Positions 43,328 to 52,622 of a stretch of DNA of 64,000 nt are shown one piece after another. The stretch is from positions 187,126 to 251,125 of the forward strand of contig NZ_LMDJ01000032.1 of NCBI RefSeq assembly GCF_001425045.1. The letters run 5' to 3'. Numbering within the stretch: the stretch's first letter is position 1; each line of letters starts with the position of its first letter. The position numbers and the translations under genes are program-made. The notes beneath the pieces were generated by a model. It was not told the origin of the DNA. It did not search any database and was given only the letters and a program-made list of their open reading frames with translations. Source of the stretch: Massilia sp. Root351. GTDB lineage: Bacteria; Pseudomonadota; Gammaproteobacteria; Burkholderiales; Burkholderiaceae_D.

Positions 43328-43840
43328 TCACTGAATAATGAAGGAGGTAAACAGCACCTCGGTCACATCCTGCTGCGGGCCGCGATCCTCGAACGGTGCG
43401 CGCACCTGTTCCATGATCTCGGCGCTCAGCTGCTGCTTGCCTTCCGGCGTGTTGATCTCCGACGCCTTCTTGCTCGACAGCAGCAGCAGCAGGCGGCTGC
43501 GCACCTTGGGCATATTGTTCTTGATCACTTCCACTTCCTCCAGGCCGCTCACCTGCAGCGTAAAGGCCAGCTGCAGGTACTGCTCGCCGTTTTCCGGCTG
43601 CAGGTTGACGGTGAACGGTTCTATCGTCACGTACACTGGCGGGCCGGACTTGGGCGCGGACTTCTTCTGCTTGGCCGGCGCTTCGTGATCGCCGCCGCCC
43701 TTCAGCATGAACCATGCGCCGCCGCCGCCGGCAGCGGCCAGCACGGCTACCAGGCCGAGGATCAACACCAATTTCTTGGAGTTGGCCGGAGCGGCAGCCT
43801 CTGCTTTCGGTTCCGCTTTTAATTTAGGATTCGCTTTCAA
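43328..43840 (-). CDS. fliL: Flagellar basal-body protein FliL
   Basis: 170 residues with a basic/Ala-rich head, one membrane segment (about 24-46, LVLILGLVAVLAAAGGGGAWFML) and a periplasmic FliL domain (VYVTIEPFTVNLQ, YLQLAFTLQVSG, VRSRLLLLLSSK). FliL supports stators at high load. Its start is 67 bases below the fliK stop. Confidence 0.93.
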   Translation of the reverse strand: MKANPKLKAEPKAEAAAPANSKKLVLILGLVAVLAAAGGGGAWFMLKGGGDHEAPAKQKKSAPKSGPPVYVTIEPFTVNLQPENGEQYLQLAFTLQVSGLEEVEVIKNNMPKVRSRLLLLLSSKKASEINTPEGKQQLSAEIMEQVRAPFEDRGPQQDVTEVLFTSFIIQ

Positions 43841-43907
43841 AGTTACCCTTGCAGCTGAAGTGGATCATGTCGCCATTATGGCACGCCTTGCGTGCCGGTC
43901 AGAATGG

Positions 43908-45479
43908 TCAGGCGAAGGTATCGACCATGCCGAGCGCGCGCTGGCGCGGCGCCGGCGCAACAGCGGCGCTGTCGTCGCCGCCGCCGTCACCGCCTCCGCC
44001 GTTGCGGCCGTCACGGCCGCCGCCCTGCTGCGCAGCGCGGGCCTGGTCGAAGCCGTTGTTTTGATCCGACATGCCGGCCGAGACGGTGGCCTCGCCCAGC
44101 TGGATGCCGGCTTCGCTCATCATTTCACGCAGGCGCGGCATGGCCGCTTCCAGCGCGGCGCGCACTTCCGGCTGGGCCGAGGTGAAGCTGGCGCTGGCGG
44201 CATCGTTCGACACGTTCAGCACCACCTGCAGCGGGCCCAGGTCGGGCGGGTTCAGTTCCAGCGTGGCGCTCTGCTCGCCGCCGCCCACCATCCACACCAC
44301 CTTCTGGCCCACTTGCTGGTCCCAGGCGGCGGTGCCGACGCGCGCCTGCAGCTGGTTGCCGGCGGCGGCGTTGGCGGCCTGGACCGTGGCCAGCTGGGCT
44401 TGCGCGGCGGGCGCCACGGCGGCGGGCGCGGACGGTGCGGCTTCCTTGAGCAGGGCGGCGAAGTCCGTCCTGGCGTCGCGCGCGGCGGCCAGCTGGGCGT
44501 CCGCGTCGGGCTGGGCGCGGCCGGCTTGCGCCTGGCTGGCGTCCAGCACGGCCGGTGCGCGGCCGGCGCCGGTGTCTTCTGCCGCCTGGCCGCTGGCGGC
44601 GGGGCCGGCTTGCGCTTGCGCGCCGGACTGGTGCTTCTGCATGGCCTGGGCGGCGGCATCGAGCGCCGCTTTCAGCGTTGCGGCATCCGGATCGGCTGCG
44701 CCGGCAGTACCGGCGCTCTCGCCGTCCAGGGCGATGGCGCCGTCCGTGGCGGGCGTGGCACCGGCTGCAGCGCCGGCGGCAAGGGCCGCAGCGGGGTCCG
44801 GGTCGGCGGCCGGACCCGGGCCCGGCAGCAGGGCGGCGAGGCCATCGCCGGCCTGGCTGGCCGTGTCGTCGGGCAGGCCGGCGGCGGCAACCGTGCCGGC
44901 TGCGGCGGCCGGCTGGTTGAAGGCGGCCATCAGGGCCAGCATGGCGGCCATGGGATCGGCGGCCTGCGCGGCGGCGGCCGCTGCGGCGGCCGCATCGGAG
45001 GCGGAGGCGGCGGCATCGGCAGCGCCGCCGCCTGTGCCGGCATCGGCGCTGGATTGGGTGTCGGCGCTGCCGGCGGTGGGGGCGGGCGCGCCCCCGGCGG
45101 CCGGCGCGGCCTTGTCAGGCGCGCCGGCCGGTTTGCCATCCTCGCCGCGGCTGGCGGCGGCAGCGTTGGCGGGTTTGTGTGCCGGCGCGGGCTTGGCTTG
45201 CTCGCTTGCGGAGGCGGCCTGGTTCTGGCTGGCTGGCGCGGGGCGCGCGGCGGCTTGGGGCGCAGCCGGCTTGGCCTGGCTGGCACGGCTGGCCTGGTTG
45301 GCGGAAGAGGCCGCCGCGCCGGCGGGCGCGGCCGGACGGGTCCATGCCTGGCGTTGCTCGATCTGGCGCGTCAGCGCCTGCTGGAACTGGCTGTCCGGCG
45401 CCGCGGACGCGCCCTTGCCCGCCTGCGTGCCGGCGTTGGCGCCTGCGCCCGTGGTGGTGTTGATGAGCGGTGTCTGCAT
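43908..45479 (-). CDS. fliK: Hook-length control protein FliK (main copy)
   Basis: 523 residues. The first 380 are Ala/Gln/Pro/Asp-rich and probably extended, suiting a molecular ruler. The C-terminal switch domain (about 385-500) has QLQARVGTAAWDQQVGQK, ATLELNPPDLGPLQVVL and ALEAAMPRLREMM, which contact FlhB. Position after fliJ is canonical. A second, divergent FliK-like protein is at 52612-54225. Confidence 0.9.
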   Translation of the reverse strand: MQTPLINTTTGAGANAGTQAGKGASAAPDSQFQQALTRQIEQRQAWTRPAAPAGAAASSANQASRASQAKPAAPQAAARPAPASQNQAASASEQAKPAPAHKPANAAAASRGEDGKPAGAPDKAAPAAGGAPAPTAGSADTQSSADAGTGGGAADAAASASDAAAAAAAAAQAADPMAAMLALMAAFNQPAAAAGTVAAAGLPDDTASQAGDGLAALLPGPGPAADPDPAAALAAGAAAGATPATDGAIALDGESAGTAGAADPDAATLKAALDAAAQAMQKHQSGAQAQAGPAASGQAAEDTGAGRAPAVLDASQAQAGRAQPDADAQLAAARDARTDFAALLKEAAPSAPAAVAPAAQAQLATVQAANAAAGNQLQARVGTAAWDQQVGQKVVWMVGGGEQSATLELNPPDLGPLQVVLNVSNDAASASFTSAQPEVRAALEAAMPRLREMMSEAGIQLGEATVSAGMSDQNNGFDQARAAQQGGGRDGRNGGGGDGGGDDSAAVAPAPRQRALGMVDTFA

Positions 45480-45498
45480 GATGGTGCCGTATCCGATA

Positions 45499-45939
45499 TT
45501 AGCGTTTATAGAATGCTTGCCTTGCGGCGTGTTCGTCCATGGACTTCTGGTCGCGCTTGGCTTCCAGCCTGAGCGCCTGCGCCTGCGCGCGGTCGTTCAG
45601 CGTGGAATAGGACATGCGCTTGCGTTCCGCGTCCTGCCAGATGCTTTTTTCCTGCTCGCCCTTGCGCTGGCTGTGGCGCAACACTTCTTCCTGGCCCTTG
45701 ATGGCGCTGTCCAGTTTTTCCATGAAAGCCTGGAAGTTGCGGTACGCCATCGGCGTGATGCCCGCCAGCTGGCTGGCCTCGAAGCGCTTGCCGTATTCGT
45801 CGCGGTAGCCCACCAGCATGTTCAGTTTTTCCTCGGCATCCGCCACCGCCTTCAGGGCCATGCCCAGGCGCTTGGCGGCGTCGTCGGTTTCCCGGCGGGC
45901 CAGTTCGATCAGTGTTTCAAGTTGAGATTGGGAGGCCAT
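45499..45939 (-). CDS. fliJ: Export chaperone/stalk protein FliJ
   Basis: 146 residues, nearly all coiled coil (LIELARRETDDAAKRLGMALKAVADAEEKLNML), as expected for FliJ, which sits in the FliI hexamer centre and links to FlhA. Located between fliI and fliK, 35 bases after fliI. Confidence 0.92.
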   Translation of the reverse strand: MASQSQLETLIELARRETDDAAKRLGMALKAVADAEEKLNMLVGYRDEYGKRFEASQLAGITPMAYRNFQAFMEKLDSAIKGQEEVLRHSQRKGEQEKSIWQDAERKRMSYSTLNDRAQAQALRLEAKRDQKSMDEHAARQAFYKR

Positions 45940-45974
45940 GATGGTTCATTATAGGCGTCCTGGACGGCGGTCAA

Positions 45975-47381
45975 TCAATCGAACAGAGCGGACAATTGCC
46001 CCAAACTCTCGAGCATGTCCACCCGCTCCGTGATCTGCTGTTGCAGGAAATGCTCGATATTTTCATGCAAGCTGATGGCCTGGTCGAGCACCGGATCGCT
46101 GCCCGGGCTGTAGGCGCCCACGGCAATCAGGTCGCGGCTGCGCTCGTAGCGTGAAAACAGCTGCTTGAGGTGGCGGGCGCGGGTCTGGTGCTCGTGCGAG
46201 GTGATCGAATGCATGGCGCGGCTGATCGACTGTTCGATGTCGATGGCGGGGTAGTGGCCGGCTTCGGCCAGGCGCCGGTTCAGCACGATGTGGCCGTCCA
46301 AAATGGCGCGCGCCGAATCGGCGATCGGGTCTTGCTGGTCGTCGCCCTCGGTCAGCACGGTGTAGAACGCCGTGATCGAGCCGCCGCCCATTTCGCCGTT
46401 GCCGGCGCGTTCGACCAGGATGGGCAGCTTGGCGAACACGGAAGGCGGATATCCCTTGGTGGCGGGCGGCTCGCCGATGGCCAGTGCGATCTCGCGCTGC
46501 GCCATGGCGTAGCGGGTCAGCGAATCCATGATCAGCAGCACATTCTGGCCCTGGTCGCGGAAATACTCGGCAATCGCGGTGGAGTAGGCCGCGCCCTGCA
46601 TGCGCATCAGCGGCGGCGTGTCGGCCGGGGCCGCCACGACAACCGAGCGCGCCAGGCCTTCCTCGCCCAGGATCTGCTCGATGAACTCTTTGACCTCGCG
46701 GCCCCGTTCGCCGATCAGGCCGACCACGATCACATCGGCCTCGGTGTAGCGCGCCATCATGCCCAGCAGCACCGACTTGCCGACGCCGGAGCCGGCGAAC
46801 AGGCCCATGCGCTGGCCGCGTCCCACGGTCAGCATGGCGTTGATGGAGCGCACGCCCACGTCCAGCGTTTCCACGATGGGCGCGCGGCCCAGCGGGTTGG
46901 CCGGGCGCACGTTGATGGGCGCGCTTTCCGTGGTGTGCAGCGGGCCCAGGTTGTCCAGCGGACGGCCAGCGCCGTCCAGCACCCGGCCCAGCAGTTCGGG
47001 GCCGACCGGCAGGTGGCGCGCGCGGTCGCTGGGGCGGCGGCGCGGGTGCGTGACGCTGCCCGGGCGCGGTATCGTCGGTTCGATCGGGAACACGCGGGTG
47101 CCGGGCACGATGCCCTCGACATCGCTTTGCGGCATCAGGAACAGGCGGTCGCCTTCAAAACCGACCACTTCGGCCTCCACCTTGCCGCCGGACGGCAGCG
47201 GCACGGTGCAGGCCGCGCCCACGGCCAGGCGCAGGCCCACCGCTTCCATTACCAGCCCGGCCACGCGCGTGACGCGGCCCGACACCTGCATCGGCTCCAC
47301 GAACTCGGTCAGCGCGGCGCAGTCGTTCAGGTAGGCGCGCCAGCGGCCGGCGTGCAGGTTGGATGGGGCAGCGTCGGCCAT
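45975..47381 (-). CDS. fliI: Flagellar export ATPase FliI
   Basis: 468 residues. The Walker A is GSGVGKS (in FAGSGVGKSVLLG), with the F1-type motifs GERGREVKEF and LLIMDSLTRYAMAQRE, and an N-terminal domain of about 110 residues. FliI powers unfolding and delivery of substrates. fliH ends 1 base before fliI begins. Confidence 0.97.
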   Translation of the reverse strand: MADAAPSNLHAGRWRAYLNDCAALTEFVEPMQVSGRVTRVAGLVMEAVGLRLAVGAACTVPLPSGGKVEAEVVGFEGDRLFLMPQSDVEGIVPGTRVFPIEPTIPRPGSVTHPRRRPSDRARHLPVGPELLGRVLDGAGRPLDNLGPLHTTESAPINVRPANPLGRAPIVETLDVGVRSINAMLTVGRGQRMGLFAGSGVGKSVLLGMMARYTEADVIVVGLIGERGREVKEFIEQILGEEGLARSVVVAAPADTPPLMRMQGAAYSTAIAEYFRDQGQNVLLIMDSLTRYAMAQREIALAIGEPPATKGYPPSVFAKLPILVERAGNGEMGGGSITAFYTVLTEGDDQQDPIADSARAILDGHIVLNRRLAEAGHYPAIDIEQSISRAMHSITSHEHQTRARHLKQLFSRYERSRDLIAVGAYSPGSDPVLDQAISLHENIEHFLQQQITERVDMLESLGQLSALFD

Positions 47382-47382
47382 G

Positions 47383-48120
47383 TCAGTCCAGCCAGCTCAC
47401 GTCTTTGCCCAGCGCGTAGGTCAGGCGCTGCCAGCGGGCCGACGCCTGGGCGTCGATCTGGTTGCTGGCGGTGTCGATCTTGCAGCCGCCGCGTTCGATC
47501 TGCGCGTCCTCGATGACGCGCCAGCCGCCCTTGTCGAGCTCCTCGCCTATGCCTTCGCGCACGGTTTTCGCGTCGTCCGGGTTCAGCATCAGCAGCGCCG
47601 GCTGCTGCAGCACCGGCAGGTATTCGATGGCTTCGCGCACGATGGGCAGGATCAGCTCGGGCTTGACCTGCAGCGACTGCTTGAGCATGCCCTTGGCCAG
47701 CTGCAGCGCCAGTTCCAGCACGTCGGCCGAGATCAGCTGGTCGGCGTCCTGCAGCGCGGTGCTGAAGTTGCCGGCCAGTTCGCGCAGCGGCGCCAGCTCC
47801 AGGTCGGTGGCTTCCTTGCCCAGGGCAATGGCGTCCGCATGGCCTTCGGCGTGGCCGGCCGCGTAGCCCTTGTCGTAGCCGTCGATGCGGGCCTGCTCGC
47901 GGATGGCCGCCAGTTCTTCCTCGGTCGGGTAGGCGGGGGCAGGCGGTTCCTGCTCCAGATAGTGTCCTTCGTCCGCTTCCAGCTGCGGCGGCGGTGCCAG
48001 GGCCGCTTGCGCGGCCGCTTCAGCCTCGCGCGCGGCCACCGCGCTGGGGCGGAAGTCGCCGAAGGACTTCATTTCCCAGCGCTGGAAGGCGGTTTGCTGC
48101 TCTTTGGGTATATGTGCCAT
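47383..48120 (-). CDS. fliH: Export ATPase regulator FliH
   Basis: 245 residues. An N-terminal charged region and a Glu/Ala-rich coil (about 55-105, with GYDKGYAAGHAEGHADA, the GxxxG series typical of FliH) are followed by a C-terminal domain of V-ATPase E type. FliH dimers bind FliI and the C ring. It lies between fliG and fliI, 15 bases from fliG. Confidence 0.93.
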   Translation of the reverse strand: MAHIPKEQQTAFQRWEMKSFGDFRPSAVAAREAEAAAQAALAPPPQLEADEGHYLEQEPPAPAYPTEEELAAIREQARIDGYDKGYAAGHAEGHADAIALGKEATDLELAPLRELAGNFSTALQDADQLISADVLELALQLAKGMLKQSLQVKPELILPIVREAIEYLPVLQQPALLMLNPDDAKTVREGIGEELDKGGWRVIEDAQIERGGCKIDTASNQIDAQASARWQRLTYALGKDVSWLD

Positions 48121-48134
48121 GTAACTCTATCAAC

Positions 48135-49133
48135 TTAGACGAAGGAATCTTCGCCTTTGCCGCCCAGCACGATCTGGCCTTCGTCCGCCAGCCGGCGCAC
48201 GATCTGCAGGATCTGCTTCTGCTGCGTTTCCACTTCGGACAGGCGTACCGGCCCCTTCGATTCCAGGTCCTCGCGCATCATTTCGCTGGCGCGCGCCGAC
48301 ATGTTCTTGAAGATCTTGTCGCGCAAGTCCTGCGACGCGCCCTTCAGGGCAATGATCAGCATTTCCGACTGCACTTCGCGCAGCAGCAGCTGGATGCCGC
48401 GGTCGTCGATATCGATCAGGTTGTCGAACACGAACATCTCGTCCATGATCTTCTGCGCCATGTCGTTGTCGTAGTTCTTGATGTTGTCCATCACCGAATT
48501 TTCCTGCTCGCCGCTCATGAAGTTCAGGATCTCGGCCGCCGCGCGCACGCCGCCCAGCGTCGATTTCTTGATGTTTTCATTGCCAGACAGCAGCTTGGTC
48601 AGCACGTCGTTCAGCTCGCGCAGCGCGGCCGGCTGCACGCCGTCCAGCGTGGCGATGCGCAGCACCGCGTCGTTGCGCAAGCGGTCGGTGAAGTGTCCCA
48701 GGATTTCGCAGGCCTGGTCGCGCTCCAGGTGCACCAGGATGGTGGCGATGATCTGCGGGTGCTCGTTGCGTATCAGTTCGGCCACCGACTGCGAATCCAT
48801 CCACTTCAGCGATTCGATGCCGGACGCGTCCTTGCCGCCCAGGATGCGCGACAGCAGCACCGAGGCCTTGTCGTCGCCCAGCGCCTTGGTCAGCACCTGG
48901 CGGATGTACTCGTCCGAATCGAGGCCCACGGTGGAGGCGGCCGCCACCTGGTCGCGGAAGTCGTCCAGGGTGTCGACCACTTGCTCGTGCGGCACGTTTT
49001 TCATTGTCGCCATGGCCGCGCCCAGTTTCAGCACTTCGCGCGGGCCGAGGAATTTCATCACCTCGGCAGCTTCGCTCTCGCCCATTGCCAGCATCAGGAT
49101 GGCGGCTTTTTGCAGTCCGGTCGAATCAGTCAT
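48135..49133 (-). CDS. fliG: Flagellar motor switch protein FliG
   Basis: 332 residues with N, middle (EHPQIIATILVHLERDQA, the EHPQ motif) and C-terminal (about 235-332; MFVFDNLIDIDDRGIQLLLREV) domains. The charged C-terminal helix faces the stator. FliG starts inside the fliF end with an 8-base overlap. Confidence 0.97.
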   Translation of the reverse strand: MTDSTGLQKAAILMLAMGESEAAEVMKFLGPREVLKLGAAMATMKNVPHEQVVDTLDDFRDQVAAASTVGLDSDEYIRQVLTKALGDDKASVLLSRILGGKDASGIESLKWMDSQSVAELIRNEHPQIIATILVHLERDQACEILGHFTDRLRNDAVLRIATLDGVQPAALRELNDVLTKLLSGNENIKKSTLGGVRAAAEILNFMSGEQENSVMDNIKNYDNDMAQKIMDEMFVFDNLIDIDDRGIQLLLREVQSEMLIIALKGASQDLRDKIFKNMSARASEMMREDLESKGPVRLSEVETQQKQILQIVRRLADEGQIVLGGKGEDSFV

Positions 49134-50868
49134 TTGCGCCTATCCATGCTTTGATGACGTTGGCGACGATGCGCGGATCGTCCGCGGCCAGTTTCTTCGC
49201 CAGCGCCAGGTTGTCGCGGTATGTCCGCGCGGTATTTTCTTCCATTTTAGCGAGTTCTTCCGCCATGATCTCTTCCGGCGTCGGGCCCACCGGTTCCTCG
49301 ATGACCGGCTCTTCCGGTTCAGGCTCGGGCTCGTTGATCTCGTCGATCTTCTTGAACACCGGCCGCATCATCGGCCGCACGATGCGCAGCAGGATGTACA
49401 GCAGGATCAGCGCGGTGATCAGGAACTTGGCCAGCTCCTTGGCCAGCGGCAAGTTGGCCGGATCGCGCCACCAGTCCAGCACCACCGGCGCCTCGAACGG
49501 CTTGTCGACGCCGTCGAACGGCGCGTTGGCCACGCTCAGCGAGTCGCCGCGTTCCTGGTTGTAGCCCATGGCTTCCTTGACCAGGCTGTTGATCTTGGCC
49601 ATTTCCTCCGGCGTGAACGGCTTGACGGTGACCTTGCCGGTCTTGGCGTCGACGATGCGGCGGTAATTGATGACCACGCCCACCGTCATGCGCTTCAGGC
49701 CGGCCATGGCCTTCTGCTCGTAGCGCACGGTCTTGTCGACTTCGTAATTGGTGGTCGATTCCTTGTGGTTCGGCAAGCCGTTGGCGCCGCCGGCCACGGC
49801 GCCCGGCGGCGTGCCCGGCGCGGGGGCGGTACCCGGCGGCGTGGTGGTCAGCGGCGCGGTGGCCGTGCCGGGCGGCTGGTTCGACAGCGCGCCCGGCACG
49901 CCGTTCGGATTGGCGTTGCCGGCGCCGTTGGTCTCGCTGCTTTGCTGGCTGCGGATGGCGGACGCTTCCGGCGGCGAATTCGGCTTGTACGATTCGGCCG
50001 CCTGCTCGACGGCGGCGAAGTCCACGTCGGCCACCGCTTCCGCGCGCACATTGCCTTCGCCGACGATGGGCAGCACGATGGATTCGACCTGCTTGATGAC
50101 CTGCTTTTGCAGTTCCTGCACGTATTTCAGCTGGCTGGCGTCCAGGCTCTTGTTGCTGCCGGCGCCATTCTTGTTGGTGTCCGACACCAGGTTGCCGGCC
50201 TGGTCCACCACCGTCACGTTGGACGGCATCAGCTGCGGCACCGAGGAGGCCACCAGGTGCACGATGGCCTGCACCTGGGCCGGCTCGATCTGGCGGTTGG
50301 GGTGCAGGTGCAGCATCACCGACGCGGTCGGCTTCTGCTGTTCGCGCACGAACACGCTGTCTTTCGGCATGGCCAGGTGCACACGGGCCGAATCGACCGC
50401 CGCGATCGACTGGATCGAGCGCGCCAGTTCGCCTTCCAGCGCGCGCTGGTAATTGACCTGCTCGAGGAACTGGGACACGCCCAGCTTCTGGTTCTCCATC
50501 AGCTCGAAGCCGACATTGCCACCCTTGGGCAAGCCCTGCGCGGCCAGCTTCAGGCGCGCGTCGTGCACCTGCTCGGTCGGCACCAGGATGGCCGTGCCGC
50601 CCTCCGAGAACTTGTGCTTGATCTGCATCTGGTCCAGCGCCGCCGTGATGGCGCCGCCGTCGCGGTCGGTATAGTTGGAAAACAGCACGCCGTAGGCGGG
50701 CGGCTGATTCCACAGCCACAGCGCGACGATGACGGCCACCACGCCGGCCGCGCCGGCGCCCATCATCACCCGTCGGCCCAGCGGCGTCTGGAAGAACGGC
50801 GGCTTCGGTTCGGCCTGCGCCGGGACCGCTGCGTCGTCGATGTCGATTTGTTCGGCTGCTGCTGCCAT
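49126..50868 (-). CDS. fliF: MS-ring protein FliF
   Basis: 580 residues with two membrane segments (about 30-50 and 455-475) around a periplasmic ring-building region (YGVLFSNYTDRDGGAITAALDQMQIKHK, ERALEGELARSIQ-like motifs) and a Pro/Gly/Asn-rich loop (about 310-350). The C-terminal 80 residues bind FliG. It is the first gene of the fliF-R operon and divergent from fliE; the 242-base gap holds no recognised promoter. Confidence 0.96.
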   Translation of the reverse strand: MAAAAEQIDIDDAAVPAQAEPKPPFFQTPLGRRVMMGAGAAGVVAVIVALWLWNQPPAYGVLFSNYTDRDGGAITAALDQMQIKHKFSEGGTAILVPTEQVHDARLKLAAQGLPKGGNVGFELMENQKLGVSQFLEQVNYQRALEGELARSIQSIAAVDSARVHLAMPKDSVFVREQQKPTASVMLHLHPNRQIEPAQVQAIVHLVASSVPQLMPSNVTVVDQAGNLVSDTNKNGAGSNKSLDASQLKYVQELQKQVIKQVESIVLPIVGEGNVRAEAVADVDFAAVEQAAESYKPNSPPEASAIRSQQSSETNGAGNANPNGVPGALSNQPPGTATAPLTTTPPGTAPAPGTPPGAVAGGANGLPNHKESTTNYEVDKTVRYEQKAMAGLKRMTVGVVINYRRIVDAKTGKVTVKPFTPEEMAKINSLVKEAMGYNQERGDSLSVANAPFDGVDKPFEAPVVLDWWRDPANLPLAKELAKFLITALILLYILLRIVRPMMRPVFKKIDEINEPEPEPEEPVIEEPVGPTPEEIMAEELAKMEENTARTYRDNLALAKKLAADDPRIVANVIKAWIGAND

Positions 50869-51110
50869 GGCTGGTGTGTATTCGTTGGTTGGTGGATGGG
50901 ACCGGTTGTCGGCCGGGTCTCGGCCTGTTGCACATTATCGTCGGTGGCGGCGCTGGCCCATCTCGGGAAAAGCAGGCTGTTTACCGGCCTGCTTCTGGCA
51001 GCAGCTTGCTATACGGACAGGTATTCTGGCAGCACTGATCATTGCGCCGCCTATTGTAGCGCGGCGCCACCGCATGACTGTTCCGCGGAAGCAACAAATT
51101 TGGAGTTCAC

Positions 51111-51458
51111 ATGAAAACAAGCGGCCTGGGCATAGATAGCAGCAGGATACAAGCGATGATGGAGCAGCTGAAGGCGCACGCGGCCAAGCCGCAGTCCAGC
51201 GTTCCAGCCATCCAGACCGAGGCGCCGGCGGCCAAGGTGCAGTTCTCGGATGCGCTGAAGGACGCGCTGGACGCCGTCTCGGCCAGCCAGACCAAGTCGC
51301 AGGAGCTGGGCAAGCGCTTCCAGCTGGGGGACGATTCGGTCAGCCTGTCGGACGTGATGGTGTCGATGCAAAAAGCCAGCATCAACTTCCAGGCCACCAT
51401 CCAGGTGCGCAACAAGCTGGTGTCGGCTTACCAGGACATCATGAATATGCAGGTGTGA
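51111..51458 (+). CDS. fliE: MS ring-rod junction protein FliE
   Basis: 115 residues with the FliE signature end (DSVSLSDVMVSMQKASINFQATIQVRNKLVSAYQDIMNMQV). It links FliF to the rod. GGAG is 7 bases before the ATG. Single gene on the plus strand, divergent from fliF. Confidence 0.95.
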   Translation: MKTSGLGIDSSRIQAMMEQLKAHAAKPQSSVPAIQTEAPAAKVQFSDALKDALDAVSASQTKSQELGKRFQLGDDSVSLSDVMVSMQKASINFQATIQVRNKLVSAYQDIMNMQV

Positions 51459-51476
51459 TGCCGGACGTGCCACCGT

Positions 51477-51509
51477 CGCACGCCGTCGGGCGGGTTGGCA
51501 CGGCGTGCG
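51477..51509. terminator. Shared stem-loop between the convergent fliE and ycgR genes
   Basis: CGCACGCCGT (51477-51486) and ACGGCGTGCG (51500-51509) form a perfect 10-bp stem with a 13-base loop. No T-run is present on either side, so it may be a factor-dependent end or processing site. Confidence 0.45.
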
Positions 51510-51522
51510 TAAGCCGCCAGGT

Positions 51523-52284
51523 TCAGCCCAGCCCGGCGATGCGGGCGTTGCGTTCGCGCTCGAGGCGGGTGATGTAGCGCTGCACCGAATTGAGCGCGCC
51601 GCGCGCGATGTCGGTGAACTGGCAGCCGAGGCGGCGGTTGGATTTGTTGTTGAGCAGGGTCATGTCGATGCAGTTGCGGATCTGCAGGCCGGTGACGATG
51701 GGACCCACTTCCGGCAGCTCGATGCGGCAGTCCGCGTACTGCTTGCCGATGCTGTCGCCCAGCAGCAGCTTGTTGTCCAGGATGGCGATGCCGCCGCAGC
51801 TGATGTCGGCCAGCGGGAAGCTGGTGCTGCCGCCGCCCAGTTCGGCCGGCAGCGGGATGACCACCCGCACCGGGTTGCTGACCGGCGTGCTCATACGGTA
51901 ATACTCGCGCCGCTGCAGGCGGATCAGGGTGGCCGGCAGGGCGATCTTCAGCGCTTGCGCGCCTTCGAAAGTGCATTTCTCCACCCGCTCGCTGGAAAAC
52001 AGGATGCGGATCTTGTCCAGCGTGGTTTCATAGGACAGCGACTTGGCCGACAGGATGCGCTGGTTTTGCTCGGTGTTGATGGAGCAGTCCAGGATGACGC
52101 TGTTGCTGTCGGCGTCGACTTCCAGGATGGAGGTGACGCACACGTCCGCCTCGCCGTGCACCAGCATGCGGATCAGCTGGTTTTTTTCGCCTATGCTGCG
52201 CAGCAGCGCAATGATTTCCCTGCGCGATACCACTTCGAAGTCGTGCCAGTTTTCCAGGTCCGCGTCTTGTATGTTTGGGTGCAT
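51523..52284 (-). CDS. ycgR: YcgR-like flagellar brake with PilZ domain
   Basis: 253 residues. The N-terminal YcgR_N-type region (1-115) precedes the PilZ domain with RRxYYR (QRREYYRMSTP) and DISCGGIAI, the two cyclic-di-GMP-binding motifs. YcgR-type proteins slow the motor by binding FliG/FliM or MotA when cyclic-di-GMP is high. The ATG overlaps the upstream stop (TAATG). It ends the fliDST-fliK2 run. Confidence 0.9.
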   Translation of the reverse strand: MHPNIQDADLENWHDFEVVSRREIIALLRSIGEKNQLIRMLVHGEADVCVTSILEVDADSNSVILDCSINTEQNQRILSAKSLSYETTLDKIRILFSSERVEKCTFEGAQALKIALPATLIRLQRREYYRMSTPVSNPVRVVIPLPAELGGGSTSFPLADISCGGIAILDNKLLLGDSIGKQYADCRIELPEVGPIVTGLQIRNCIDMTLLNNKSNRRLGCQFTDIARGALNSVQRYITRLERERNARIAGLG

Positions 52285-52622
52285 TATTCTTCTGGATCTC
52301 TATGTGGAGAGCTGGTGTCCGGGGCCGGGGGCGGGGGCTGGCCGGATTTTTGCGCTGATTCAATATGATATAGCCACGCTAGGAGTTCCGCAATTGTCCG
52401 GTAGAGCGCCGGCGGAATTTGCCGGTCCAGGTCCACCTCCATCAGCAGCGACACCAGTTCCTTCGATTCGTGGATGTGCACGCCGTGCTCGTTGGCCACA
52501 TGGATGATCTGCTCGGCCACCAGGCCGCGCCCCTTGGCCACCACCTTGGGGGCTGGGGCATCGTTCTGGTAGGTGAGGGCGACCGCGCTTTGCAGCGGGC
52601 GGCGCGGGGCCTCATGCGCCAT
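52284..52622 (-). CDS. Free FlhB C-terminal-domain protein (EscU/YscU/HrcU switch-like)
   Basis: 112 residues from ATG 52622; the longer frame is inside the neighbouring gene. Residues 13-90 match the part of FlhB that follows autocleavage (AVALTY..APKVVAKG, HIHESKELVSLLMEVDLDRQIPPALYRTIAELLAWLY). It has no NPTH and no membrane domain, so it resembles the already-cut C-terminal half of FlhB. Similar proteins (FhlB) are known in some bacteria. The start overlaps the FliK-like gene by 11 bases; the stop overlaps ycgR (TAATG). Confidence 0.85.
   Translation of the reverse strand: MAHEAPRRPLQSAVALTYQNDAPAPKVVAKGRGLVAEQIIHVANEHGVHIHESKELVSLLMEVDLDRQIPPALYRTIAELLAWLYHIESAQKSGQPPPPAPDTSSPHRDPEE

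Noticed and set aside
50990..51030. TGGCAG...TTGC sequences before fliE resembling a sigma-54 promoter
   Set aside because: The distance between the GG and GC elements is not the required one.
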